DNA of 64,000 nt from Microscillaceae bacterium (GTDB taxonomy: Bacteria; Bacteroidota; Bacteroidia; Cytophagales; Microscillaceae). Under the pieces are notes generated by a model. It was not told where the DNA came from. It made no database searches and was given only the letters and a program-made list of their open reading frames with translations. This document shows, one piece after another, positions 35,640-45,093 of the stretch; the stretch's first letter is position 1, and the number at the start of each line of letters is the position of its first letter. Both the position numbers and the translations under genes were made by a program. The stretch is taken from the NCBI GenBank assembly GCA_025054775.1, contig JANWZA010000017.1:1-64000 (forward strand), given 5' to 3'.

Positions 35640-36938
35640 CTAAGCTAAGTCTATTATTAGGTCTTTTCCAATGTCTTTGCGATAGTATTTGCCTTCAAAG
35701 TGAATATTGCAAGCAACATGGAGACTTTTTTGTAAGGCATTCTGCAAGCTACTTGCTGAGGCTGTAACTGCCAGTACGCGCCCTCCATTAGTTATAAGTT
35801 TTTGGTTTTCAGTGCTTCGGGTAGTTCCTGCATGGAAGATAATTACCTCTTGTGGCAGATTTTGGGGCAGGGTAATAGGAAATCCTTTTTCGTATTTTTC
35901 AGGATAGCCTTGGGAAACGAGCATTATTGTTGTGGTAAAGTCAGGGTTGATTTGTAGCTTAAAATTAGCTAATTTCTTTTGTAAGGTTGCCTCAAAAAGG
36001 GCTATTAGATCAGTTTGTAAGCGTGGTAAAATGACTTCGGCTTCAGGATCTCCTAAACGGCAATTATATTCTATCACATACGGGTTGCCTTGCACATTCA
36101 TTAAGCCAAAAAATATAAAACCTTGGTAAACAATACCTTCTTTTTTCAGACCTTGTAAGGTAGGTTCAATGATTTGGTTTTTTACTTTTTGCATGAAAGT
36201 TGTATCGGCAAAGGGTACAGGGGAGACTGCTCCCATGCCACCTGTGTTAGGTCCTGTGTCGCCCTCACCGATACGTTTGTAATCTTTGGCTTCAGGCAAA
36301 AGTACGTAGTTCTCTCCGTCAGTAAGGATAAAAACCGAGAGTTCAATCCCTTGCAGGAATTGCTCAATAAGCACTTTTTGTCCTGCTTCTCCAAAAGTGT
36401 TGTTTAAGAGCATGTTTTTGAGGGTTTGTTCGGCTTGTGTTATGGTAGGAGCGATTACCACACCTTTGCCTGCTGCCAAACCGTCAGCTTTAAGTACAAT
36501 AGGAAGAGTATGGTTTTGCAGATATTGTATACCTTCTTCAAAATTTTCTTTGGTAAAAGTTCGGGCTCGTGCGGTAGGAATACCATATTTGAGCATAAAT
36601 TGTTTGCTCCAATCTTTACTTCCTTCTATTTTTGCTCCTGTTCGGTTAGGTCCTATAATTGGAATGTCTTTGAGAGCAGCTTGGGCTTCAAAGTAATCTT
36701 TTATACCTTTCACTAAAGGCTCTTCTGAACCTACTACAATTAGGTTGATATGGTTTTGCACACAAAATTGCCTTATTTGCTCAAAATGTTTGATAGGTAT
36801 GTTAATATTTATACCTATTTGTGCTGTACCCGCATTGCCTTGAGCGATAAACAACTTTTCACAAAGGGGACTTTGAGCCATTTTCCAAGCCAAGGCGTGT
36901 TCTCTGCCACCATTGCCTAAAAGCAGGATTTTGTACAT
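35640..36938 (-). CDS. purD: Phosphoribosylamine-glycine ligase (432 aa)
   Basis: The second step of purine synthesis, forming GAR from phosphoribosylamine, glycine and ATP. It begins KILLLGNGGREHALAWKM, the PurD N-terminus. The ATP-grasp core has VLKADGLAAGKGV and the metal/phosphate segment IEYNCRLGDPEAEVILPRL, and the C-terminal domain contains GGRVLAVTA. All are conserved and the length is standard. It is flanked by menB downstream and metG upstream on the same strand with gaps of about 86 bases. Confidence 0.96.
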   Translation of the reverse strand: MYKILLLGNGGREHALAWKMAQSPLCEKLFIAQGNAGTAQIGININIPIKHFEQIRQFCVQNHINLIVVGSEEPLVKGIKDYFEAQAALKDIPIIGPNRTGAKIEGSKDWSKQFMLKYGIPTARARTFTKENFEEGIQYLQNHTLPIVLKADGLAAGKGVVIAPTITQAEQTLKNMLLNNTFGEAGQKVLIEQFLQGIELSVFILTDGENYVLLPEAKDYKRIGEGDTGPNTGGMGAVSPVPFADTTFMQKVKNQIIEPTLQGLKKEGIVYQGFIFFGLMNVQGNPYVIEYNCRLGDPEAEVILPRLQTDLIALFEATLQKKLANFKLQINPDFTTTIMLVSQGYPEKYEKGFPITLPQNLPQEVIIFHAGTTRSTENQKLITNGGRVLAVTASASSLQNALQKSLHVACNIHFEGKYYRKDIGKDLIIDLA

Positions 36939-37024
36939 ATTTTTGTTAAGAAAAGAAGTTTTGTAGTTATTTAGCCCACTTTTTTGGGCAAAAGTTGTAA
37001 TTGTGCTTATTTTAATTTAAATAA

Positions 37025-39100
37025 TTAACTTACTGTTCCCCCATTTACCAAGGGTTTGGAGGGATGAATAAAAGCCAAACTACCATCGTAATTTGTAGCC
37101 ATAAGTAACATTCCTTGCGAATGGATACCCATAATTTTGCGTGGGGCTAAATTGACCAACACGCAAACTTGCTTACCAATAATTTCCTCTGGGCTAAAAT
37201 ATTCACCTATACCACTGGCAATAGTTCTTTTGTCTATGCCTGTATCTACTTCTAATTTGAGTATTTTTTTGCTACCTTTCACTTTTTCAGCGTGTAAGAT
37301 AGTAGCTATTCGTATGTCCATTTTCTGAAAATCCTCGTACTGAATTTCGGGTTTGGCAGGCTGGGGTTGATGTTGAGCTATTTTTATTTGTTTTTTTATA
37401 TTTTGTAGTTTTTGGATTTGTTTTTCAATGGCTTTATCCTCAATTTTTTCAAATAATAGCCCTAAATTTTGGATAGTTTGTTGGGGGGGTAGCAAGTCAA
37501 TTCGTCCTGCCTCTGCCCATAGGCGGGGGGTAAGTTGTAACATTTCACGGATTTTTTGACTACTAAACGGTAGAAATGGTTCAAGCAAGATACTCAAATT
37601 TGCCGCAAGTTGGAGGGCAAGGTGCAAAACAGTAGCCATGCGTTGCTTACTTTCTAGGGTATTTTCTTTGGCAAGTTTCCAGGGGGCATTGTCTTGTAAA
37701 TACTTGTTGCCTATACTTGAAAGTTCCATAACTGATGCCAAAGCCTCGCGGAAGCGGTAGTTCTCAATAGCTTGGGCAATTTGGGCAGGGAAGCGTTTTA
37801 TGCTCTCAATTAGTTGATTATCAATAGCTTGTAATTCGTAACAAGGAGGGACTTTTGCCTCAAAATTTTGTTGTGTAAGTACGATAGCTCGGTTGATGAA
37901 ATTGCCTAAATTCGCTACTAGTTCATTATTATTTTTTGCTTGAAAATCCTTCCAAGTGAAATCGTTATCTTTATTTTCAGGCATATTTGCACAAAGGACA
38001 TATCGAAGAGTATCTTGTTGGTTAGGAAAATCAGCCAGATACTCGTGTAACCATACTGCCCAGTTTCGCGAAGTGGAAATTTTATCACCTTCTAAATTCA
38101 TAAACTCGTTAGCAGGCACATTATCAGGCAAGATATAGTCGCCATGGGCTTTAAGCATAGCAGGAAAAATAAGACAATGAAACACGATATTATCTTTTCC
38201 TATGAAGTGAATAAGTTGTGTGTCAGGGCTTTGCCAATAAGTTTTCCAGTCTAATCCTTTCAGTTCGCATAGTTCTTTGGTAGCCGAAATGTAGCCAATA
38301 GGGGCATCAAACCAAACATAAAGTACTTTCCCTTTTGCTTCAGGAATATTCAGAGGCAGAGGTACGCCCCAGTCTAGATCGCGAGTAACGGCACGTGGGT
38401 TCAGCCCTTGTTCTAACCACGATTTGCATTGCCCAAAAACATTATTTTTCCAACTACTTTCTTTGCTTAGTACCCATGCTTGTAACCATTCTTTTTGGTG
38501 TCTATCTAAGGGCAGGTACCAGTGCAGGGTCTTTTTGCGGATAGGTGGAGTATCGCTCAATTTGGAACAGGGGTTAATCAATTCATCGGGGCTGAGCGTA
38601 GTGCCGCATTTTTCGCATTGGTCGCCATAGGCGTTGGGGTTTCCACATTTAGGGCAAGTGCCTACAATATACCTATCTGCTAAAAATCTTTGAGCTTTTT
38701 GGTCAAAAAATTGTTCACTTTCTACCACTAAAAATTCATTTTTTTTGTGCAGTTTTAGAAAAAAATCGGAAGAGGTTTGGTAATGGATAGGTTTAGAGGT
38801 ACGGCTGTAAATATCAAATGAAATACCGATACCTTGGAAGGATTGTTCTATCAAGGTGTGGTATTTATCTACTACTTGTTGGGGCGTAAGTCCTTCTTTT
38901 TCAGCACGTATTGTAATAGGAACTCCATGCTCGTCAGAACCACTAACGAACAAAATGTCGGCTTGGCAAAGGCGTTTGTAGCGGACAAAAATATCAGCAG
39001 GAAGGTAACAGCCTGCCAAATGCCCAATATGCACAGGACCGTTGGCATAAAGTAGAGCAGCGGTAACTAAGGTTCTCTTATAGGTTTGTGGTGTGTTCAT
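37025..39100 (-). CDS. metG: Methionyl-tRNA synthetase (691 aa)
   Basis: Charges tRNA-Met. It is a class I synthetase with the HIGH-type motif PVHIGHLAG near the N-terminus. A zinc knob follows ([18 protein letters not shown]). The KMSKS loop appears as KISTSRN, the form I recall in other Bacteroidota. An anticodon-binding helical domain and a C-terminal EMAP/Trbp111 tRNA-binding domain ([17 protein letters not shown]) complete it. The ATG at 39100 is chosen because the promoter at 39127-39157 lies inside the longer frame. Confidence 0.96.
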   Translation of the reverse strand: MNTPQTYKRTLVTAALLYANGPVHIGHLAGCYLPADIFVRYKRLCQADILFVSGSDEHGVPITIRAEKEGLTPQQVVDKYHTLIEQSFQGIGISFDIYSRTSKPIHYQTSSDFFLKLHKKNEFLVVESEQFFDQKAQRFLADRYIVGTCPKCGNPNAYGDQCEKCGTTLSPDELINPCSKLSDTPPIRKKTLHWYLPLDRHQKEWLQAWVLSKESSWKNNVFGQCKSWLEQGLNPRAVTRDLDWGVPLPLNIPEAKGKVLYVWFDAPIGYISATKELCELKGLDWKTYWQSPDTQLIHFIGKDNIVFHCLIFPAMLKAHGDYILPDNVPANEFMNLEGDKISTSRNWAVWLHEYLADFPNQQDTLRYVLCANMPENKDNDFTWKDFQAKNNNELVANLGNFINRAIVLTQQNFEAKVPPCYELQAIDNQLIESIKRFPAQIAQAIENYRFREALASVMELSSIGNKYLQDNAPWKLAKENTLESKQRMATVLHLALQLAANLSILLEPFLPFSSQKIREMLQLTPRLWAEAGRIDLLPPQQTIQNLGLLFEKIEDKAIEKQIQKLQNIKKQIKIAQHQPQPAKPEIQYEDFQKMDIRIATILHAEKVKGSKKILKLEVDTGIDKRTIASGIGEYFSPEEIIGKQVCVLVNLAPRKIMGIHSQGMLLMATNYDGSLAFIHPSKPLVNGGTVS

Positions 39101-39126
39101 ATCAAGAAATAGCGAAGTTTGGTTTG

Positions 39127-39157
39127 CAAAGGTAGTTTTTTTTTGTGGTTTGCCAAA
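39127..39157 (-). promoter_or_regulatory. metG promoter
   Basis: On the minus strand TTTG (39157-39154), a 19-base spacer and TACCTTTG (39134-39127) match the consensus. Transcription would start about 20 bases before the ATG at 39100, which excludes the upstream in-frame start. Confidence 0.75.
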
Positions 39158-39294
39158 GGAGAGGCGGTTGCTTATATAAGCTTGTATTTTCAACTACTTG
39201 CAAAGGTATTTTCAAGAAAAGGAGATTTTTAAGTAAAAAACAAGAGTTTTTTTGTAAAATTGCAAGTCAATTTGATTTCATTTTGTGAAAAGAT

Positions 39295-39534
39295 ATGAAA
39301 GTTATTGCCAATATTCCTCATGACTCTTGTAATATTACCATTTATGCTTGGAATCAGAAATATCTTATCAAATATGAGCAAGATGATTTGGAACAGACCT
39401 ACAAGATTAGTGAAGTGGAAATAAGCAATGAGAAAGAGGTACGTGAAATTGCTGAAAATAAGCTGTTTATTAAGCGAGTCTTGGATAGGTTTAGCGAAAT
39501 GCGTGCTGATTTAATGCAAGCTATGGGGTGGTAG
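39295..39534 (+). CDS. Small conserved Bacteroidota protein (79 aa)
   Basis: A soluble alpha/beta protein starting MKVIANIPHDSCNITIYAWNQ, with a glutamate-rich middle and a C-terminal helix ending in MGW. I recall similar 70-80-residue proteins with this IANIPH start across Bacteroidota, annotated only as hypothetical. No function is known. It sits between metG and the tRNA-Arg gene. Confidence 0.75.
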   Translation: MKVIANIPHDSCNITIYAWNQKYLIKYEQDDLEQTYKISEVEISNEKEVREIAENKLFIKRVLDRFSEMRADLMQAMGW

Positions 39535-39610
39535 AAGGTTATTAGGAGATAAATAAAGAGGCCTAAAAATTTGTATCTTCAGGCTTCTACCACACTTTTA
39601 GGACAAGGTG

Positions 39611-39684
<74 letters not shown>

Positions 39685-39819
39685 TTACAAGAGATTTTTC
39701 GCAAAGTTATATTATTTTTTTGATTTGAAAATTATTTTTCAAACTTTTTATAAAAAGCTATCCCACCGTGAGCCAACTTGTTGTCTAGTTTTAGCTTGGT
39801 TTGAATAGCTTTTTTAGGG

Positions 39820-40101
39820 TTAGAAAATGCTCTGAAGTTTCATAGCTACGCTCATATCGCCTTCAATGCGCATTTTGCCACTCATAAAGGCAGTAGTAGG
39901 ATTCAACTCGCCCGATAGCATGGCTTGTAAATCTTCAGAACTTACAAAAATGGTACATTGTGCCTCTTTGTCCTCATTGCTTACGCTTCCGTTTGTGCCA
40001 TCTACATAAAATACTCCTTCATTGGCTACAAATTTTACGGTTGCTCCAAAGGGATTGCCTTGCGCTTTGCTCGCTAACATTTGATTGATTTGCTCTACCA
40101 T
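39820..40101 (-). CDS. SCP2 sterol-binding-domain protein (93 aa)
   Basis: A single SCP2-fold domain, a hydrophobic-ligand carrier. Family features include FVANEGVFYVDGTNGSVS, CTIFVSSEDLQAMLSGELNPTTAFMSGKMRIEGDMSVAMKLQSIF. The last segment is the diagnostic SCP2 C-terminus. Such small proteins probably bind acyl chains or lipids; the ligand is unknown. Confidence 0.9.
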   Translation of the reverse strand: MVEQINQMLASKAQGNPFGATVKFVANEGVFYVDGTNGSVSNEDKEAQCTIFVSSEDLQAMLSGELNPTTAFMSGKMRIEGDMSVAMKLQSIF

Positions 40102-40204
40102 GACTTTGTGTGAGTTTTGTAATTTGAAATGAAAAAGTATGAAAAATTATAGACTAAAAATTAGTTCACGATTAAAACTCTTGTTAAAGATTATTGTTTT
40201 CCAA

Positions 40205-40729
40205 CTATTGTAGTATTTTTTTCTTTTCTTGGGTGGTAGCAGGCAAGAGATTTCGCTTTCGCAAAATAGACTCTACAAATTTTACATCATTACTTGTGTT
40301 AAAAATATTGAATGGTAAATGAATAAATTGTACGTTAGATATCCACAAGTGGAAAGCATCGGCAGTTTTTTCGGCACTTTTTATCATATCCCATTTAATT
40401 TGCATAGCTTCTTTGTTATTGATTTTCAGCAGAATGTAGCGGTTATCTATTTCATACATATATTTGTTGAACATCACTTGGTTTTGCTTGAGTTGTGTAG
40501 CTCCTACGAATTGAGCATACCAAAATAAAAAGAAAAAGCCTGCAAAAATAGGAGCTAAAAAATAAATCCAAATATTAGGATAAACTAAGTTGAGCAGTAA
40601 ATTAAATAAAATGATGCCAAAGAAAATCGCCGCACCTATCCACCATTTTCTTTTCATAGTACGCCTAAAAGCTACTTTAATGTAGTATTTTGTATCTAAT
40701 TGATGTTTTTTCGTTTTAGCAATAACCAT
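40205..40729 (-). CDS. YcxB-like membrane protein (174 aa)
   Basis: Two adjacent membrane helices (WWIGAAIFFGIILFNLLLNLV and WIYFLAPIFAGFFFLFW) are followed by a cytoplasmic beta domain. The sequence IKWDMIKSAEKTADAFHLWISNVQFIHLPF is typical of the YcxB-like C-terminal domain. The function is unknown. Confidence 0.7.
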   Translation of the reverse strand: MVIAKTKKHQLDTKYYIKVAFRRTMKRKWWIGAAIFFGIILFNLLLNLVYPNIWIYFLAPIFAGFFFLFWYAQFVGATQLKQNQVMFNKYMYEIDNRYILLKINNKEAMQIKWDMIKSAEKTADAFHLWISNVQFIHLPFNIFNTSNDVKFVESILRKRNLLPATTQEKKKILQ

Positions 40730-40815
40730 GGCTTGCGTTGAGGAGTAGTATAGAACGTTTCAAATTTCTGCTTCAAAGTTCGCATTTTTTTTCAATTTAA
40801 CCTACTTACTTAGAT

Positions 40816-40855
40816 GAAAAAATGCCTTCACAACAGACCTCTTATGTGAAGGCAT
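40816..40855 (-). terminator. Intrinsic terminator after the ATP-grasp gene
   Basis: Read on the minus strand, arms ATGCCTTCACA and TGTGAAGGCAT (11 bp) are followed by a T-run. It lies 58 bases beyond the stop at 40913. Confidence 0.85.
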
Positions 40856-40912
40856 TATACAGAGGTTCAATTTGTTTACTAAAAAATAGAATGCCTTTAA
40901 TTTTGTTTAATT

Positions 40913-42127
40913 TTAATGAGTTGGCTTTTCAGGCACGGGTGCCGAGGCGTGGTATTGCTCACGAATGATATGTGCATAGGTATCTAATAATTCCATGATG
41001 CGTTCTTTTTTTTCGGATTGAAAAATAAATCCAATATGGTATTCCAAGTTAGCACGCCAGTAGATTTCAGGATCTTGAAATTGACTTGTATCAGTGTGCT
41101 GGAAACGCGAGAGCGACATAATAATTCCACTATATTTATTAGTTATAGGAGGTAGTACGTACTCTTCTCCTTTGAGTAAAGCGGTTTCTAATTTTGCCCA
41201 CTCGCGCCAAAGGTTAATACCTGACGAGGCTTCTATCATTTCAACGAGGTGTGCCCCGCCCACACGTGCAGAAGTTTCTAAGAAATAAAACTTACCATCT
41301 TCTTTACATTTAATAAATTCGGAGTGAGAAGTACAACTTTGCATACCAAAGGCTTTTAGTACTTCTTGGTTCATCTTTTTGAGGGCTTTATCTTCTTTTG
41401 AATTAAAATCCAAAGTCATAGAGCGAAATATGCCTCCTTCGTGAGACACCTCTATAGGGGGAGCTAAATAACGACTAGATCTTTGGAAGATGGCTTTTCC
41501 GTGTAGTGAAATGCTGTCTACATGAAATACATCCCCAGGCTTAAACTGCTCAATTAAAAATCGGTAGCGGTTATCTCCTAAGGAGTGGATTACTTGCCAT
41601 GCCTCTTCCAAAGAATGTACTTTTTTAATACCTGTAGCAGAGGCTTCGGAGCGGGGTTTAATAAGCCATGGGGCTTGTGTAGTTTGTAAATATTCAGTAA
41701 TGCTAAGGTCGTGAAATAGAGATTGAAATGGAGGTACATTGATACCTGCATTAGCAGCGCGCATTCGCATAGCTAATTTATCTCTAAAATATTGTGCCGT
41801 AGTAAAGCCCATGCCTGGTATTCTAAACGTTTCACGCAAGATAGCGGCTTTTTCTACATCAAAATCATCAAGGGCTACAATGCAATCAATCTTACGTGAA
41901 CGCATTAAATAGGCTACCCCTAAGATAAGTTTTTCGTGGTTCTGCGGAGTATTTTCGCCACTTTCTATCATAAAAAATTCGTCTATATATTCCCTAGGCC
42001 AGGGCTTATGTTCTAATTTTTTTTCGGTAATAAAATAAACCGTGTTTCCTGCTTCTTTGCAAGCACGTAAAAATTCTGAACCCTTATAGTAAGTAGATAT
42101 ACACAAAAACGCAAATGGTGTGTGCAT
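40913..42127 (-). CDS. ATP-grasp ligase, carboxylate-amine type (404 aa)
   Basis: An ATP-dependent ligase of unknown substrate. A pre-ATP-grasp Rossmann-like start (FAFLCISTYYKGSEFLRACKEAG) leads into the ATP-grasp core. The core has PWLIKPRSEASATGIKKV (ATP-binding lysine), RFLIEQFKPGDVFHVDSI, and SEFIKCKEDGKFYFLETSARVGGAHLVEMI with the metal-binding Glu and Arg. This arrangement resembles the carbamoyl-phosphate-synthase-like and carnosine-synthase-like ATP-grasp enzymes that make amide bonds. No NRPS or peptide-tailoring gene is adjacent, so the product cannot be inferred. Confidence 0.8.
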   Translation of the reverse strand: MHTPFAFLCISTYYKGSEFLRACKEAGNTVYFITEKKLEHKPWPREYIDEFFMIESGENTPQNHEKLILGVAYLMRSRKIDCIVALDDFDVEKAAILRETFRIPGMGFTTAQYFRDKLAMRMRAANAGINVPPFQSLFHDLSITEYLQTTQAPWLIKPRSEASATGIKKVHSLEEAWQVIHSLGDNRYRFLIEQFKPGDVFHVDSISLHGKAIFQRSSRYLAPPIEVSHEGGIFRSMTLDFNSKEDKALKKMNQEVLKAFGMQSCTSHSEFIKCKEDGKFYFLETSARVGGAHLVEMIEASSGINLWREWAKLETALLKGEEYVLPPITNKYSGIIMSLSRFQHTDTSQFQDPEIYWRANLEYHIGFIFQSEKKERIMELLDTYAHIIREQYHASAPVPEKPTH

Positions 42128-42479
42128 AGGATTTAGTTTTGTTGGATATAGTTTGAAAAAGAGGATAATTTCAGGAAATGGTAATCATTGGTCTTTTTAG
42201 AGCTTTGTAGGAGCTTTTAGAATGTTTATCTCAAAGTTTTAATTTCGTGAATATAATTTCTTTTTTTGAATTGACAAAATTTGGTTTTATGTTTTTAGGT
42301 CATGGAAAAAATACAATTATCAAATTGTTGGTAAACTGATTGATAACGTTGTTGTGATTATTATTTTGGAATACAATCCCTAAACTTTGCAATCATTTTT
42401 ATTTTTTTGTCTACTGATTAGTTTTTTCTTTTCTTTGCACTTTGCAACTATACAGGAATGCTTACTTTTGGTTAAATAC
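42128..42479. other. Intergenic region before the symporter gene
   Basis: An AT-rich spacer of about 350 bases between divergent genes. I see no full -7 box or repeat. The open frame continues upstream to a TTG at 42387, so the true start could lie inside this interval. Confidence 0.4.
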
Positions 42480-43955
42480 GTGAATAGTGGTCTTGTTCTG
42501 GTTATACTTTTTTTCTATTTTGGCGTTTTGTTGCTTATAGCTCATTTCACGGGTAAGCAAAGCCATTCCAAAGATTTTTTCGTAGCTAACAAGCAGGCCC
42601 CATGGTATTTGGTAGCTTTTGGCATGATAGGTAGTTCGCTTTCAGGGGTTACGTTTATTTCCATTCCAGGTGCGGTATATAATCCGAAGAATCCTGCATT
42701 AAGTTCACAATTTTCTTATTTTCAGGTAGTTTTGGGCTATTTGTTAGGCTATTGGGTAATTGGTACAATCCTTATGCCTTTGTACTATCGGCTCAATTTA
42801 ATTTCTATTTACACCTATTTGGAGCAGCGCTTGGGATTTTGGTCTTACAAAATAGGAGCTTTTTTCTTTTTGCTCTCGCGCACTATTGGGGCCTCACTTC
42901 GTATTTTTTTGGCGGCAAGCGTGTTGCAATTAGCTTTGTTTGATGCTTGGAACATTCCTTTTGAAATTACAGCAGTAGTAAGCATTTTTTTGATTTGGGT
43001 CTATACCTACAAGGGCGGTATCAAAACAATTATTTGGACGGATACCTTACAAACTGCTTTTTTGGTAACTGCCTTGTTATCAAGTATTTGGCTTATCAAA
43101 AATGAGCTTAATCTTTCTTTTGTGGGTTTGGTAAATGCCATTGTAGATAGCCCTTATAGTCGTATTTTCTTTTTTGAAGATTGGAACGATAACCGCTATT
43201 TTTTCAAACAATTTTTTGCAGGTACGTTCATTGCTATCGCCATGACAGGGCTTGACCAAGACTTGATGCAAAAAAATTTGAGTTGTAAAAATATTCATGA
43301 AGCCCAAAAAAATATGTTTTGGTTTTGCGTGGTGTTGGTTTTTGTCAATATTTTATTTTTGAGTTTAGGAGCTTCGCTTTATCTATACGCTACGCACAAA
43401 GATATTCCTTTACCTGCCCAAACTGATAAGCTATATCCTATGTTAGCATTTCAGCACTTTGGTATATTAGCGAGTGTGGCTTTTTTGTTAGGTATTACAG
43501 CGGCAACCTATGCAAGTGCCGATGCAGCACTGGCTTCGCTCACAACCTCGTTTTGTATTGATTTTCTAAACATTAGCCAAAAAACGGAGGCACAAAAACA
43601 GAAAGCTATTCGTTGGGTACACGTGGGCTTCTCCGTGATTTTGGTAGTGGTGATGCTCATTTTTAAGCAAATTAATAATGATAATGTTATCAATAGTTTG
43701 TTCAAAATTGCAGGCTATACCTACGGACCCTTGCTAGGATTATATGCGTTTGGGCTGTTCACACGTTGGCAAGTGCACGATAGGTTTGTACCGTTGGTTT
43801 GTATTATTAGCCCTTGGTTTTGTTGGATTTTACAAGCTAATTCAGAGGTATGGTTTAGAGGCTATCGCTTTGGTTTTGAGTTACTTATCTTGAATGGGTT
43901 GCTTACCTTTATAGGCTTATGTTTGATAGCTAAAAGAAATATAAAATTAGAGTGA
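42480..43955 (+). CDS. Sodium:solute symporter, SSS family (491 aa)
   Basis: A polytopic carrier coupling Na+ entry to solute uptake, with about 13 helices. The family start LVLVILFFYFGVLLLIAHFTGK and the motif FFVANKQAPWYLVAFGMIGSSLSGVTFISIPGAVY are diagnostic; the latter holds the first sodium-site region. I place the start at the GTG at 42480 because it gives the usual SSS N-terminus and length. No ATG is available in frame nearby; the earliest alternative is TTG 42387. The substrate is unknown (sugar, nucleobase or acid). Confidence 0.85.
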   Translation: MNSGLVLVILFFYFGVLLLIAHFTGKQSHSKDFFVANKQAPWYLVAFGMIGSSLSGVTFISIPGAVYNPKNPALSSQFSYFQVVLGYLLGYWVIGTILMPLYYRLNLISIYTYLEQRLGFWSYKIGAFFFLLSRTIGASLRIFLAASVLQLALFDAWNIPFEITAVVSIFLIWVYTYKGGIKTIIWTDTLQTAFLVTALLSSIWLIKNELNLSFVGLVNAIVDSPYSRIFFFEDWNDNRYFFKQFFAGTFIAIAMTGLDQDLMQKNLSCKNIHEAQKNMFWFCVVLVFVNILFLSLGASLYLYATHKDIPLPAQTDKLYPMLAFQHFGILASVAFLLGITAATYASADAALASLTTSFCIDFLNISQKTEAQKQKAIRWVHVGFSVILVVVMLIFKQINNDNVINSLFKIAGYTYGPLLGLYAFGLFTRWQVHDRFVPLVCIISPWFCWILQANSEVWFRGYRFGFELLILNGLLTFIGLCLIAKRNIKLE

Positions 43956-44126
43956 AGACTGTAAAAAAACACGCATCAAGTGAGTATCTATCTTTAAGCG
44001 TAAATAAGCATAAAAATAAGCCTAAAATATACTAATTTAGAACCAAAACGAAACAAATTTTACAATATGGTAGTTTTGTGAGTAGGCTTATTAACGAGTC
44101 TTTCATTTTTTTAATTTTTTTGGACT

Positions 44127-44966
44127 ATGCAACTGCCACTCTACGAAACTACCACTTTTCAATGTAGCAAACTTATTACTGAGCACTATAGTACATCTTT
44201 TACATTAGGTATCAAAACATTAGCTAAAAAATACCACTTGCCTATTTTTGCAATTTATGGTTTTGTACGCTATGCTGATGAAATTGTGGATACGTTTCAT
44301 GAGTATGATAAAGCCGAATTATTAGCTGACTTTAAGCGTGATACCTACAAAGCTATAGAAAATCGGATTAGCCTCAACCCAGTGCTACATTCATTCCAAA
44401 TTGTGGTACATCAATATAAAATAGAGCGTGAATTGATTGACGCTTTTCTGCATAGTATGGAAATGGATTTGTATCAATCTAAATACAATAGTGGTAGCTA
44501 TCAAGAATACATTTATGGCTCTGCTGAGGTAGTAGGGCTGATGTGCTTACGTGTGTTTTGCGAAGGTGATGAGGCTCTATATCAAAAACTTAAAGCTCCT
44601 GCTCGTAGTTTAGGTGCCGCCTTTCAGAAAGTGAATTTTTTGCGTGATATTCGTAGCGATTTTCACGATAGGGGACGCACCTACTTTCCTGGAGTTAATT
44701 TTTTTCAGTTTTCAGAACAAGATAAAAAATTGATTGAACAGGATATTCAAAAAGATTTTGACCACGCCTATCAAGGTATTATGCAATTACCCAAAGGGGC
44801 AAAATTGGGTGTGTATTTGGCTTATCAATATTATCAAACTTTATTTAATAAAATAAAAAAACTCCCCCCTAATAAAATTCTTCAAGAGCGTGTACGTGTA
44901 CCCGATAACAAAAAACTGATACTTTTGGCGCAAATCTATTTGCAAAATGCATTTAGCTTAATTTAG
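44127..44966 (+). CDS. crtB: Phytoene/squalene synthase family protein (279 aa)
   Basis: A head-to-head prenyl synthase, most likely making phytoene for carotenoids. The two aspartate-rich motifs are present: RYADEIVDTF (first) and NFLRDIRSDFHDRGRTYFP (second). The N-terminal HYSTSFTLGIKTL is typical of the family. No desaturase (crtI) is adjacent, which is unusual because crtB and crtI are often clustered in Bacteroidota. A TAGTTTTG -7 box is at 44071-44078. Confidence 0.88.
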   Translation: MQLPLYETTTFQCSKLITEHYSTSFTLGIKTLAKKYHLPIFAIYGFVRYADEIVDTFHEYDKAELLADFKRDTYKAIENRISLNPVLHSFQIVVHQYKIERELIDAFLHSMEMDLYQSKYNSGSYQEYIYGSAEVVGLMCLRVFCEGDEALYQKLKAPARSLGAAFQKVNFLRDIRSDFHDRGRTYFPGVNFFQFSEQDKKLIEQDIQKDFDHAYQGIMQLPKGAKLGVYLAYQYYQTLFNKIKKLPPNKILQERVRVPDNKKLILLAQIYLQNAFSLI

Positions 44967-45093
44967 TACTTAGCTTTCTGACGAAGTTTATTCCAAAATT
45001 TTTTCTAACTTTGCAAACTTTTTGTTGAGTTTTGCCTTGCAAAAGGCTATGCCCTATAATTTTTGTAAGGCGTGTATTTTGCGAAAAATATAA

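Noticed and set aside
42387-42479. The longer N-terminus of the symporter beginning at TTG 42387
   Set aside because: It adds an extra hydrophobic leader not seen in SSS proteins. The GTG at 42480 gives the normal start, although neither is proven.
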